64,000 bases of DNA from an uncultured Dysgonomonas sp. (GTDB lineage: Bacteria; Bacteroidota; Bacteroidia; Bacteroidales; Dysgonomonadaceae), in contig USOX01000001.1 in the NCBI GenBank assembly GCA_900556485.1, positions 186,001 through 250,000 of the forward strand, given 5' to 3'. The position numbers were made by a program, and so were the translations under genes. A model generated the notes under the pieces. It made no database searches and had not been told where the DNA came from. It saw nothing but the letters and a program-made list of their open reading frames with translations. Of the stretch, positions 1 through 8,908 are shown one piece after another; the stretch's first letter is position 1, and every line of letters begins with the position of its first letter.

Positions 1-2
1 GC

Positions 3-857
3 TTTCATCTGAGTTCGTGGATGAATACTTTGCTGATAGAGCGTCTGGAACGGAAAGCAGGCCATATACAGACTTTGCTTGATCGTTTTATGAATTCGTG
101 GGAGGATGCTTTTTATGTCCTTCTTTCCAGGAATTTTGGCTTTGGGTTAAACTCAGATTCTTTTGAGCGATTGGCTCTTAGTCTGCCATTGAAATATATA
201 CAAAAGCAAGGTGATAACCTTATTCAGATAGAAGCTTTGCTGTTCGGACAGGCTGGGATGTTGGATAATACAGATATAAAGGATGACTATTTTGCATTGT
301 TGCAAAAAGAATATAGCTTTTTGAAAAATAAATATGAATTAAAGTCGTTAGAATCATATACTTTCAAAATGTTAAGGATGCGGCCTACGGCTTTTCCGCA
401 ACTAAGAATAGCTCAACTAGCGGCATTATTACATAGTTCGCATGGTCTGTTTTCGAAAATAATATCGTGTGAGGATGTAGGGAGAATAAGACTGATGTTT
501 CATGTAAATGCGTCGGAATATTGGCAAACTCATTATACTTTCGGTGAAAGATCGGAAAAGAAAAGTAAATATCTTGGCGATTCGTCTCTTGATATTGTGC
601 TTATTAATACGGTTGCTCCACTTCTTTTCCTTTATGGAAAAAGTATAAACAGTGAAGAGTATTGCGAAAGGGCTTTCAAATTTCTGGAAGAGATAAAGCC
701 GGAAAAGAATGCAATAACAAAACGTTTCGAGAAATTGAGTATTCCGTTGAAGAATGCAGCTGATTCTCAGGCAATGATTCAATTGAAAAGAGAATATTGC
801 GAAGTTCGTAAATGTTTGTTTTGTCGGATAGGGCACAGGGTGTTGAAGAGTAATTGA
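3..857 (+). CDS. DUF2851 family protein (C-terminal part, cut by window edge)
   Basis: The reading frame is open to the left edge (codons read FHLSSW before the first in-frame Met at position 21), so this is the C-terminal part of a longer protein and position 21 is not the true start. The sequence matches my recollection of DUF2851, a conserved Bacteroidota family of unknown function: SSWMNTLLIERLERKAG, then WEDAFYVLLSRNFGFG, and RPTAFPQLRIAQLAAL. The end has a Cys-rich tail, CLFCRIGHRVL. No signal peptide or membrane segment is visible in this part. Function is unknown. It ends before an intergenic stretch holding a long imperfect palindrome and a dispersed repeat copy. Confidence 0.75.
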   Translation, partial: FHLSSWMNTLLIERLERKAGHIQTLLDRFMNSWEDAFYVLLSRNFGFGLNSDSFERLALSLPLKYIQKQGDNLIQIEALLFGQAGMLDNTDIKDDYFALLQKEYSFLKNKYELKSLESYTFKMLRMRPTAFPQLRIAQLAALLHSSHGLFSKIISCEDVGRIRLMFHVNASEYWQTHYTFGERSEKKSKYLGDSSLDIVLINTVAPLLFLYGKSINSEEYCERAFKFLEEIKPEKNAITKRFEKLSIPLKNAADSQAMIQLKREYCEVRKCLFCRIGHRVLKSN

Positions 858-863
858 CTTAGT

Positions 864-927
864 ATCCTTTGTTGATCTTTGCTGTCGCACGATTGTATCG
901 TGTGACTTAATTTGCCACGCAAAGGAT
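864..927. repeat. Nested imperfect palindrome downstream of DUF2851 gene
   Basis: Outer arms ATCCTTTG (864-871) and CAAAGGAT (920-927) enclose an inner stem GTCGCACGA (884-892) and TCGTGTGAC (898-906) with a 5-base loop and one G-U pair. There is no T tract on either side, so it is not a standard intrinsic terminator. It could be a structured 3' end, a REP-like element or chance. Confidence 0.4.
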
Positions 928-980
928 TAAGCAAAGTACGCAATGCTTAAATATATGTACTTATATCATTTACTTAGAAT

Positions 981-1062
981 TACTTTATCTATAGAAAAAA
1001 GATATTGACACAAAAAGGAAACATTTGAATAATATAAAAAAGTGTGTCATTTGTGTCATTTT
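981..1062 (+). repeat. Dispersed leader element, copy 1 (short form)
   Basis: It begins with ACTTTATCTATAG and ends with GTGTGTCATTTGTGTCAT, the same ends as copies near 17.7, 27.5 and 42.1 kb. The middle is shorter than in the others and the terminal dyad is degraded. It lies about 35 bp before the start codon of the gene at 1097 and points the same way as that gene. Confidence 0.55.
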
Positions 1063-1096
1063 ATGATTTTTATTTTAGTTATAATCTTTATAAGCA

Positions 1097-2308
1097 ATGA
1101 AATATATAGATCTTTTTAATCATCTGAAGAAGCTGGAAAACTATACAGATAACGAGATTGAGATAAATGACAATCTTGTGATGCGGAATTTTACGTTCGA
1201 GTCGAATTATCGTTTTATACTTCCCGGAGGATTGGGTAATAATGATGATTACGAATATATTCCGAGTATAGCAGAGGATTATGAGCCGGATATTATTCAG
1301 AAGATGCTGAATAAGAGAGATGCCGAGATATTGGAAAATATAAAGTTTCGGTATCACATGATTATGCCTAAGACTGTGTCGAAAGCTAAAGGTGTGATCT
1401 TTATGTTTCATGGTTTTAATGAAAAATATTGGAGTAAATATTTGCCTTGGGCAGTGTATATAGCGGAAAAGACAGGTAAGTCGATTGTGATGTTTCCTAT
1501 TGCGTTTCATATGAACCGGGCACCTGCTATATGGAGTGATTCGCGTGAAATGTATAATGTTAGCCAGCAACGCAAGCAGCGGCATCCTGATGTTATTTGT
1601 TCAAGTCTGTCGAATGTTGCTATCAGTACACGTTTGCATAATAAACCTCAGCGTTTTATCTGGTCGGGATTGCAGACTTATTATGATATGATCGATTTTG
1701 TAGAGCGATTTAAAGAAGGGCTACATCCTGCAATTGAAGCAGATGCTTCTATTGATTTTTTCTCTTATTCTATTGGTACATTTCTGGGTGAAATACTGAT
1801 GATGAGTAATAAGAATGGTTACTTTTCTAATTCAAGATATGTTACTTTTTGTGGAGGGGCTGTATTTAATCGTTTGTCTCCAGTCTCGAAATTTATACTT
1901 GACAGTGAGGCCAATGTAAGTCTTTACTCTTATGTGGTTGAGCATCTGGAAAGCCATATGAAACGGGATGAGGTGCTTCGCCATTATATGCATATGCCAC
2001 CGGAAGGGAATAACTTCAGGAGTATGTTGAATTATAAAACACTGACTCATTATAGAGAAGAGCTTTTCAGGAATATGAGCCATCAATTTTATGCTATTGC
2101 TTTGGCGAAGGATGAAGTTGTTCCTGCTTATGAAGTTATTAATACATTACAAGGGTCATGTAGGGATATACCTATTAATATTGAGATACTGGACTATCCA
2201 TATAAATATATACATGAAGATCCTTTCCCTGCATTACCAAAAATAGCGGATGAGGTAGATGAGCAGTTTAGATATACCTTCGATAAGGTATGCGATTTCT
2301 ATAAATAA
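1097..2308 (+). CDS. Alpha/beta-hydrolase-like protein of unknown function
   Basis: A 403-residue soluble protein without a signal peptide. Two blocks look like an alpha/beta-hydrolase core: GVIFMFHGFNEKYW around residues 98-112, the strand followed by an oxyanion-type HG, and DFFSYSIGTFLGE with Ser225 in an S-x-S-x-G nucleophile elbow (the usual first Gly is Ser). A late His, in YKYIHEDPFP near the C-terminus, could complete a triad. I believe related proteins in Bacteroidota are filed under a DUF (possibly DUF6051), but I cannot confirm that here. No substrate can be inferred. The gene stands alone, preceded by a dispersed repeat copy and convergent with lpxB. Confidence 0.6.
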   Translation: MKYIDLFNHLKKLENYTDNEIEINDNLVMRNFTFESNYRFILPGGLGNNDDYEYIPSIAEDYEPDIIQKMLNKRDAEILENIKFRYHMIMPKTVSKAKGVIFMFHGFNEKYWSKYLPWAVYIAEKTGKSIVMFPIAFHMNRAPAIWSDSREMYNVSQQRKQRHPDVICSSLSNVAISTRLHNKPQRFIWSGLQTYYDMIDFVERFKEGLHPAIEADASIDFFSYSIGTFLGEILMMSNKNGYFSNSRYVTFCGGAVFNRLSPVSKFILDSEANVSLYSYVVEHLESHMKRDEVLRHYMHMPPEGNNFRSMLNYKTLTHYREELFRNMSHQFYAIALAKDEVVPAYEVINTLQGSCRDIPINIEILDYPYKYIHEDPFPALPKIADEVDEQFRYTFDKVCDFYK

Positions 2309-2320
2309 AAGGAAAAAAAG

Positions 2321-3457
2321 TTATTTCTTTAACTTCTCTATAATGATGGTTGCTGCATGATCGGAAGCTCCGGGTTTTCCTAATATGTTGATAATCTTAT
2401 CGTAGTCGGACAGCATGTTGTTTCTGTATTCAGAATCATTTAATAGTTTATCTGCCTCATTTTTGATGGAATCAACAGAAAAGAACTTGGCAAATAGTTC
2501 TTGGACTACAACTTTGTCTGCAATAAGGTTGACCAGTGATATATACTTCGTGTGTAGCAGATTTTTGAATACCCAATATACAATATGTGGTATCGGTGTT
2601 TCGTAACACACAACCTGAGGTACGCGGAAAAGGGCAGTTTCTAAAGTTGCTGTTCCTGATGTCACCAGTGCGGCTTCGGAGTATTCCAGTAGTCGGTAAG
2701 TTTGTCCGAATACTATTTTGCAAGGCTTATCACCTATGTATTTCTTATAATAGTCGAGTTCGATAGCCGGAGCGCCGGCTATTACAGGTTGATAATCGGT
2801 GAAGCTTTCGATTGATTCCAGCATTGCCGGCAGATTATCTTTTATTTCTTGTTGGCGGCTTCCTGCTAATAGGGCAATAATAGGTTTATTTTCAAGATTG
2901 TTTTCTTCGATGAATTTTTCCTGGGTATCGCCTTTGTTCTCATCTCTAAACTGAGCTACAGCATCGACAACCGGATTGCCTACATAGTCGATATGATAGT
3001 TGTGTTTCTTGTAAAAGTCTACTTCGAAAGGAAGGATCGAGAGCATTACATCCACATACTTTTTGAACGATTTTACCCTATACTCTTTCCATGCCCATAC
3101 TTTAGGAGAAATGTAATAGTATACAGGTATTTGTGTATGTGTTTTGATGTATTTAGCTACTTTCAGATTGAAGCCGGGGTAATCGATTAATATAAGCACA
3201 TCAGGTTGGAATTTGATGATCTCTTCCTGACACATCTTCATGTTACGAAGAATGGTCCTTAAGTTTAGTAAGACAGGGATGAATCCCATAAAGGCCATCT
3301 CACGGTAGTGCTTTACCAATCTGCCTCCTTGAGCCTGCATAAGATCTCCACCTAAAAAGCAAAATTCCGCGTTTGGGTCTTGCTTTTTTAGAGCTGCCAT
3401 TAAGTTAGAACCATGTAGGTCGCCAGATGCTTCGCCTGCTACAAGAAAGTATTTCAT
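2321..3457 (-). CDS. lpxB: Lipid-A-disaccharide synthase
   Basis: Joins UDP-2,3-diacylglucosamine and lipid X to form the disaccharide of lipid A at the inner face of the cytoplasmic membrane (GT19 family). The 378 residues match the usual length. The start MKYFLVAGEASGDLHGSNL is the family N-terminal signature, and YYISPKVWAWKEYRV, ALLAGSRQQEI and ALVTSGTATLETALF are the conserved glycosyltransferase blocks that bind UDP-sugar. It lies 10 bp downstream of surE on the same strand and is presumably co-transcribed with it, an arrangement I recall from other Bacteroidales. Confidence 0.96.
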   Translation of the reverse strand: MKYFLVAGEASGDLHGSNLMAALKKQDPNAEFCFLGGDLMQAQGGRLVKHYREMAFMGFIPVLLNLRTILRNMKMCQEEIIKFQPDVLILIDYPGFNLKVAKYIKTHTQIPVYYYISPKVWAWKEYRVKSFKKYVDVMLSILPFEVDFYKKHNYHIDYVGNPVVDAVAQFRDENKGDTQEKFIEENNLENKPIIALLAGSRQQEIKDNLPAMLESIESFTDYQPVIAGAPAIELDYYKKYIGDKPCKIVFGQTYRLLEYSEAALVTSGTATLETALFRVPQVVCYETPIPHIVYWVFKNLLHTKYISLVNLIADKVVVQELFAKFFSVDSIKNEADKLLNDSEYRNNMLSDYDKIINILGKPGASDHAATIIIEKLKK

Positions 3458-3467
3458 ATGTAAAATA

Positions 3468-4241
3468 TTAAGCTAATTTTTCCCAACCTTTTATAGAATC
3501 TATATAGTCATGATTTGTCATATCTATTTTGACAGGAACTATAGATACATAGCCGTTTGTAAGAGCCCACTCATCGGTGTTTTCATCATGTGGCTCATCA
3601 TTTTGGAATCTTCCGGTAAGCCAAAAGACAGGTTTGTTAGTGCCATCTTTTGATTGCATAAATTCTTCAATCCATTTGCCGGATGTCTGGCGGCAGATTC
3701 TAACTCCTTTGATCTTATCACCTTTCGGTATATTTACATTAAGGCATGTGCCAATAGGCAATCCTTCGTCCAATACTTGCTGAGTAAGGAGACGCGTATA
3801 AATCTTGGATGTGGTAAAATCTGCATTGTGGCTATGGTCTAATAACGAAAAGCCGATAGATGGAACTTTGAAGACAGCACCTTCGAGTGCAGCTCCCATT
3901 GTTCCTGAATAAAGGACAGCTACGGCAGCATTAGAGCCGTGGTTGATACCAGTTATTACTATGTCAGGAATGCGGTTTGTCAACTCGTTTATACCCAACT
4001 TTACACAGTCGACGGGCGTGCCTGTACATGTATATATTTTCAGATCGGCTTCTTCTTTTATTAGAGATGCTCTAAGTGGTTGTAAGGATGTAATGGCACT
4101 CGACATTCCAGAACGGGGGCCATCAGGTGCTACTACTATGATTTCCCCAAGCCCTTTTACACTGTCGATAAGTGCGTTTATACCTTTGGCCTGATAACCA
4201 TCATCGTTTGTTATCAATATCAGAGGATTTTTATTCTCCAT
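3468..4241 (-). CDS. surE: 5'/3'-nucleotidase SurE
   Basis: A metal-dependent phosphatase that removes phosphate from nucleoside monophosphates and, in some species, polyphosphate. It is cytoplasmic and 257 residues long, as usual. The N-terminal ILITNDDGYQAKG carries the metal ligands Asp13 and Asp14. APDGPRSGMSSAIT and GINHGSNAAVAVLYSGTMGAA are the other two active-site blocks. It is the first gene of a surE-lpxB pair, with a likely promoter box directly upstream. Confidence 0.95.
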   Translation of the reverse strand: MENKNPLILITNDDGYQAKGINALIDSVKGLGEIIVVAPDGPRSGMSSAITSLQPLRASLIKEEADLKIYTCTGTPVDCVKLGINELTNRIPDIVITGINHGSNAAVAVLYSGTMGAALEGAVFKVPSIGFSLLDHSHNADFTTSKIYTRLLTQQVLDEGLPIGTCLNVNIPKGDKIKGVRICRQTSGKWIEEFMQSKDGTNKPVFWLTGRFQNDEPHDENTDEWALTNGYVSIVPVKIDMTNHDYIDSIKGWEKLA

Positions 4242-4266
4242 TATAGTATATCTTTATATTGAGATG

Positions 4267-4274
4267 CAAATATA
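4267..4274 (-). promoter_or_regulatory. Probable -7 box of surE-lpxB promoter
   Basis: CAAATATA on the plus strand reads TATATTTG on the minus strand, a match to the Bacteroidota -7 consensus TAnnTTTG, 26 bp before the surE start. A second match lies at 4287-4294. No clear -33 TTTG was found at the right spacing. Confidence 0.45.
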
Positions 4275-4361
4275 CACTATTATTTTCAAATATATTTATC
4301 ATTGTTTGGGGAGGGATGAGGAGATATCAAAAGATAAATTATCCTAAAATCAACTTTAAAA

Positions 4362-4393
4362 TTGAAACAGTTACTTCTTGATTTGTACCTTTG
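4362..4393 (+). promoter_or_regulatory. Promoter of alkaline phosphatase gene
   Basis: A -33-like TTG (4362-4364) and a -7 box TACCTTTG (4386-4393) are separated by 21 bp, close to the Bacteroidota consensus spacing. The start codon follows 41 bp downstream. No Pho-box was recognised. Confidence 0.6.
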
Positions 4394-4433
4394 GTTGCCG
4401 GGAAAATTAAATCAAAAATAAATTATATAAACT

Positions 4434-6083
4434 ATGAAAAAAATTGGTGTGAGCTTATTGCTCCTGCTTGTTTTTAGTACTACTGTATGGGCTCAGCAAT
4501 ATTACAGGAAGCCCGTGAAACCAACTAAAAATGTTATAGTAATGATACCTGATGGAACCTCTATAGGTGTGGTTTCGGCTGCCCGTTGGTATCAGATTTA
4601 TAATAAATTAGGAAATAATCTGGCAATAGACCCTTATATGTGTGGAACTGTATTGACTTATTGCTCGAATGCTCCTATTGGAGATTCTGCCCCCACTACA
4701 GCATGTTATATGACGGGTATACCTCAGCAAGCAGGGAATGTCTCTATATATCCTAAAGCAGATCCTGAGAATGATCTTTACCCTTTAGATCCAACAATGC
4801 GCTATCAGCCTTTAGCTACTGTGTTGGAGGCTGCCAAATATCAACAAAATAAAGCGACAGGTTTGGTTGTTACCATTGAGTTTCCTCATGCTACTCCGGC
4901 TGATTGTGCATCGCATTACTATGACAGGGGTAAATATGAATACATAGCTCCCCAGATGGCTTACCAGAATTTAGATGTTATGTTTGGTGGGGGAAATTCT
5001 ATTCTGACAGATGATATAAAGCAACATTTTGAAAATATAGGGACTACTCTTATTCAGGATGATGTAAAATCGTTCCGCAATTTTGATGGAAAAGAAAAAG
5101 TATGGGCTTTGTTTTGCGAAAGAGATCATCCTTATGATTTGGACAGAGATCCTGAGGAAGTACCATCTTTGGAGGAGATGACACAGAAAGCTTTAGATCG
5201 TTTATCTCAGGATGAAAATGGTTTCTTCCTGATGGTGGAAGGTAGTAAAATAGACTGGTCGGCTCATGGTAATGATGCAGTAGGTTGTATAACTGAATAT
5301 CTTGCTTTTGATAAGGCGGTAAAAGCAGCGATGGATTTTGCTGAAAAAAATGGAGAGACAACAGTAATTGTATTACCTGATCATGGAAATAGTGGTTTTA
5401 CTATAGGAAGAAGGGATTTGAAAGGATATGCTCAGGCTTCGTTGGAGAAGCTATTTGGAAATATATCTAAGTATAAAAGGACTGGAGGAGGTTTAGAGAA
5501 TATTTTGTTGAAATCTAAACCTGAAAATTTTAAAGCAATATTTAAGGAATATACAAATATTGATCTGACTAAAGAGGAATTGGACCTTTTGTTGAGTTCC
5601 AAAAATTATAAAGAAACTGACTATATGCAAAAAAGCAATAGTGTAAATATGGGATCGAGTATTGTTAATATAATGAATTCCAGAACCTATTTTGGCTTTA
5701 CGACGGGAGGGCATACTGGAGAAGAAGTATTCCTTGCAGGCTATCATCCTCAGGGAGATATACCCAATGGGGTAAATTCAAATGTGGAAATAAATCAATA
5801 TTTATGCGAAGTATTAGGACTTAAAACTTCTCTCCCTGAAATGACAAAGGAGATATTTGCAAAACATACAGAGGTTTTTAGTGGACTGAAATATGAGATT
5901 GATAAAACTGATAGTAAATTTCCTGTATTGAAGGTAAAGAAAGGAAAAAATATATTATCTATACCTGCTTTCAAATCTGTTGCGTATTTGAATAATAAAC
6001 CAATGGATATAAAATCTGTGGTTATTTATATTGATAAAAATGATACATTTTACTTACCTAAAAGTTTAGCTGATAAATTGTAG
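4434..6083 (+). CDS. Secreted alkaline phosphatase (PhoA superfamily)
   Basis: Hydrolyses phosphomonoesters in the periplasm or at the surface. A type I signal peptide ends near residue 20 (cleavage after VWA, before QQYYRK). The metal and nucleophile sites of the family are present: MIPDGTSIG (first metal Asp), GDSAPTTACYMTG with nucleophile Ser85, MVEGSKIDWSAHGND, VLPDHGNSGFTIG and TTGGHTGEEV. The 549 residues are longer than the E. coli enzyme. The insert around residues 340-420 and the C-terminal tail of about 60 residues are the extra parts. It stands alone, with its own promoter and a strong terminator. Confidence 0.92.
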   Translation: MKKIGVSLLLLLVFSTTVWAQQYYRKPVKPTKNVIVMIPDGTSIGVVSAARWYQIYNKLGNNLAIDPYMCGTVLTYCSNAPIGDSAPTTACYMTGIPQQAGNVSIYPKADPENDLYPLDPTMRYQPLATVLEAAKYQQNKATGLVVTIEFPHATPADCASHYYDRGKYEYIAPQMAYQNLDVMFGGGNSILTDDIKQHFENIGTTLIQDDVKSFRNFDGKEKVWALFCERDHPYDLDRDPEEVPSLEEMTQKALDRLSQDENGFFLMVEGSKIDWSAHGNDAVGCITEYLAFDKAVKAAMDFAEKNGETTVIVLPDHGNSGFTIGRRDLKGYAQASLEKLFGNISKYKRTGGGLENILLKSKPENFKAIFKEYTNIDLTKEELDLLLSSKNYKETDYMQKSNSVNMGSSIVNIMNSRTYFGFTTGGHTGEEVFLAGYHPQGDIPNGVNSNVEINQYLCEVLGLKTSLPEMTKEIFAKHTEVFSGLKYEIDKTDSKFPVLKVKKGKNILSIPAFKSVAYLNNKPMDIKSVVIYIDKNDTFYLPKSLADKL

Positions 6084-6107
6084 AAAAGTTTTTAATATAT
6101 TATTGAG

Positions 6108-6141
6108 CCTCAGTAAGGATATCCTTACTGAGGTTTTTTTT
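6108..6141 (+). terminator. Intrinsic terminator after alkaline phosphatase gene
   Basis: A 13-bp perfect stem, CCTCAGTAAGGAT (6108-6120) with ATCCTTACTGAGG (6121-6133), followed by a run of eight T. Confidence 0.93.
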
Positions 6142-6243
6142 ATATTAATTATATGATTTAAATGTTAAAAACATAGATAGTATTCTTTGTATTTTATCTA
6201 TGCACTGAGAATTCTCTTCACTAACTATTTAAATTATTATTTT

Positions 6244-8232
6244 ATGAAAAAATTATTACATGTGCTTATGTGCTTTATGTTATTATTCTCAGCATGTTCT
6301 TCAGATGAGGAATATGAAGATGTAATTTCAGCTCCAGGGAAAAAAGAAATGAATTACCGGTTTTATGGAGTGAAATACCCGGAAGGAGAACTGAATACTA
6401 AAGGAGTAGCTCAAAGGAAAAACTTGTGGTATCCGGGTACAACAATCAAAGTGAAATTTCTGAATAGTCCAGACTTATCTTATGTCAATAAGGTGAAACA
6501 GTATGCGGCAGAATGGACTGAGTATGCAGATATTAACTTTGACTTTATTGAATCGGGGGATGCGGATGTTCGTGTGGCTTTTGATTGGGATAGCCGTTAT
6601 GTTACCTGGTCTTATACAGGGACTGATTGTAAGAAAGTGGTTAATCAGAATGAGGCAACTGTAAATTTTGCGGATTGGACTTATTTATCCGAAGAGGAAA
6701 TGAAAGGAGATGTGCTTCGAGCCTTTGGTCAGGTATTGGGATTGGAATTGGAGCATCGTCACTTGGAATCTGGTATTAACTGGCGTCGCGACATGGAAGC
6801 TTATTGGCAAAATGAGTTAGGTGATATTGCTTGGTCAGAACTAGAGAAATATGTATTCGATGCATTGGATAATAATATATCAGGTAATTTGATTGCTACG
6901 GAAGTATATGATGAAAATTCTATTATGGTTTGGCCATTTCCACGTAACTATACAAATGGAATATCTAATTATGCAAATTATGAGTTGTCAGGATTGGATA
7001 TTGAGTTAATAAAGAAGATTTATCCGAAAGAAGAACTAGGTGAGATTCTTGTAAGTATGGAAACTCAAGAAAAGTATATCCATTTGAATATATCGCATTC
7101 CGAAGAAATTATAATAGACTGGGGAGATGGAAATAAAGAATTTTTATCCAGTGGAACAACTAAAGACTATGATCATACTTTTGAAGGATTTGAAAGAGTA
7201 ATACGGATATATGGGGATAAAAATGCTATAACAGAGTTAAACGTTAATGGAAACGGTTTAAGAGAACTTAATGTATTCAATAACAGCGAGCTTATATCTC
7301 TAAAGTGTGAGGAAAATAAGCTTCGGGGATTAAATGTTTATAATAATACAAAATTGCAACATTTATCTTGTAGCAAAAACGAAATAGAACAGTTGGATAT
7401 TATTAATAATACAAGTCTTCTGTATTTAAATTGTAGTGAGAATAAGTTAGAGAATTTAGTACTTTGGAATAATCAGATATTAGATACTTTAATTTGCTCA
7501 AAGAATAATTTATCGAAATTAGATATATCAAAAAATAGTAAATTAAAAGCTATTGATTGCTCTTATAATGACGCATTGACCTCTTTGGATGTAACAAAAA
7601 ATAAGGTATTATCTTTTCTGGATTGTTCGTTTAATTATAGATTGCAGCAATTAGATGTATCGCAAAATTCAAATTTGGAAAATCTGAATTGTAAAAACAA
7701 TGATATATATTATTTAGATTTATCAACAAACGTGAATCTGAGATATTTAGATTGTAGTGAGAATCGCGAAATGTACTATTTGTTTGTTGGGAATAGCCCT
7801 GCCCTAGAGGAGTTGAATTATAGTTTTAATAAAATCAGTTCCTTAGATATTACTGCAAATACATTGCTGAAAAAACTAGCATGTTCTCATAATTCAATAT
7901 CTATGTTAAATATATCTCAAAATATCCATTTGCAAGAACTGGATTGTAAATTTAATGAATTACAGAGCCTTGATCTATCTAAAAATATAGCATTAGAAAG
8001 AATTATTTGTTTCAACAATGGGCTGACAAGCTTAGATTTGTCTGCAAACACGAAATTGAATAATCTGCAATGTTATTGGAATCCATTAATATCAGATAGA
8101 TCTGCTTTAGTAAGTTTAGCTGAATCATTACCAGTAATATCTTCAGGGGAAGGTTTTATCTATATTTTTAATTCTGACTCCGCAAATTGGATACAATCAA
8201 TATGTGATTCAAAGGGGTGGCATTTGTGGTAA
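6244..8232 (+). CDS. Lipoprotein with degenerate metalloprotease domain, PKD-like domain and leucine-rich repeats
   Basis: The start is placed at 6244, not the upstream in-frame ATG at 6187, because MKKLLHVLMCFMLLFSACSS is a lipoprotein signal with lipobox FSAC. Residues 50-260 resemble a matrixin/astacin-type zinc protease, but the HExxHxxGxxH site reads RAFGQVLGLEL (159-169): Arg, Ala, Gln and Leu replace the His, Glu, His and His, while the surrounding F, G, L, G, then EH, are kept. A Met-turn-like SIMVWPFP follows. Residues 265-325 (IIIDWGDGNKEF) look PKD-like. About residues 328-625 are roughly 14 leucine-rich repeats of 21 residues with a recurring LDCSxN core. Probably a surface-exposed binding protein; the enzyme activity is predicted lost. 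Confidence 0.75.
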   Translation: MKKLLHVLMCFMLLFSACSSDEEYEDVISAPGKKEMNYRFYGVKYPEGELNTKGVAQRKNLWYPGTTIKVKFLNSPDLSYVNKVKQYAAEWTEYADINFDFIESGDADVRVAFDWDSRYVTWSYTGTDCKKVVNQNEATVNFADWTYLSEEEMKGDVLRAFGQVLGLELEHRHLESGINWRRDMEAYWQNELGDIAWSELEKYVFDALDNNISGNLIATEVYDENSIMVWPFPRNYTNGISNYANYELSGLDIELIKKIYPKEELGEILVSMETQEKYIHLNISHSEEIIIDWGDGNKEFLSSGTTKDYDHTFEGFERVIRIYGDKNAITELNVNGNGLRELNVFNNSELISLKCEENKLRGLNVYNNTKLQHLSCSKNEIEQLDIINNTSLLYLNCSENKLENLVLWNNQILDTLICSKNNLSKLDISKNSKLKAIDCSYNDALTSLDVTKNKVLSFLDCSFNYRLQQLDVSQNSNLENLNCKNNDIYYLDLSTNVNLRYLDCSENREMYYLFVGNSPALEELNYSFNKISSLDITANTLLKKLACSHNSISMLNISQNIHLQELDCKFNELQSLDLSKNIALERIICFNNGLTSLDLSANTKLNNLQCYWNPLISDRSALVSLAESLPVISSGEGFIYIFNSDSANWIQSICDSKGWHLW

Positions 8233-8251
8233 GATTAGCCTATTCACGAAA

Positions 8252-8282
8252 AAGCCTCAGCAGAAACTCTGCTGAGGCTTTC
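8252..8282. terminator. Bidirectional intrinsic terminator
   Basis: Perfect stem AAGCCTCAGCAG (8252-8263) with CTGCTGAGGCTT (8269-8280). It lies between convergent genes, with short A and T runs on the two sides, so it can serve both strands. Confidence 0.85.
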
Positions 8283-8298
8283 ATATTCATGTTTTTTT

Positions 8299-8574
8299 CT
8301 ACATCCCTATCTGAGTTTTGATGTAATTATTTGCTTCATCTTCTGTCAAAAAATATAAACGACCATTAAACTCAAATGGGAATTGGTCAACAGGCAATTG
8401 AATCTGTTTTTGTTCGCCTCTCTCAATAGAAAAATCTTCATAAGAAGTAGATATCCTGAAAAGTTTGTTTAATTTCTCTTCGAGTTGGCTGATTCGAAAT
8501 ACCTTAACAGAAAGCCTTTTGGGATCTACTCTATATAATATATCCCCAGCTTTTAAAATGTCTTTCATTCCCAT
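8299..8574 (-). CDS. Conserved small hypothetical protein
   Basis: A 91-residue protein of charged, soluble composition with no signal peptide or membrane segment. It begins MGMKDILKAGDILYRVDPKR (Met3 is an alternative start) and contains VFRISQLEEKLNKLFRIS and FNGRLYFLTEDEANNYIKT. The layout suggests a small beta-rich domain with a helical end. I do not recognise a characterised family. It is a single gene facing the LRR lipoprotein across a shared terminator. Confidence 0.6.
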   Translation of the reverse strand: MGMKDILKAGDILYRVDPKRLSVKVFRISQLEEKLNKLFRISTSYEDFSIERGEQKQIQLPVDQFPFEFNGRLYFLTEDEANNYIKTQIGM

Positions 8575-8863
8575 AGTAAACTTGCTTTAATTTTAATAAT
8601 GATGAAACTTAAGTGGTGTATATATTGAATGAAAATGTTTTTGAGATTGTTCGTTTCTGAAAATTATTTAACAATAAATGAATAATTTATGCTGAATATT
8701 AATCCTTTTTGAATAGATTTTTTAGATTTTCACAATATATTGTAAATGAAAGGATTTCTGAGTGTAAAATTCTCTGTCAAAAACAAAATGCACACTTTTT
8801 GCGAAAATGTGCAGTAGACGTGTTTTTTTGTGATTATAATTTCTCTGTCTTATATTTTAGTAC
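8575..8863. other. Intergenic AT-rich stretch
   Basis: No open frame of note. The only structure seen is a small stem-loop at 8790-8812 (GCACACTTTT with AAAATGTGC around a GCG loop, one bulged C), about 50 bp before the promoter box of the epimerase gene. It might be an operator, but nothing supports a specific regulator. Confidence 0.4.
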
Positions 8864-8871
8864 TACCTTTG
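8864..8871 (+). promoter_or_regulatory. -7 box of methylmalonyl-CoA epimerase promoter
   Basis: TACCTTTG matches TAnnTTTG and lies 37 bp before the start codon. No -33 TTTG is seen at consensus spacing. Confidence 0.55.
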
Positions 8872-8908
8872 CGCCGAACTAAATAATAACTTTTTATTCA
8901 TATAAATC

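Noticed and set aside
6187..6243. ATG 6187 as the start of the LRR lipoprotein
   Set aside because: The internal ATG 6244 begins a standard lipoprotein signal peptide with lipobox; the longer form would bury it.
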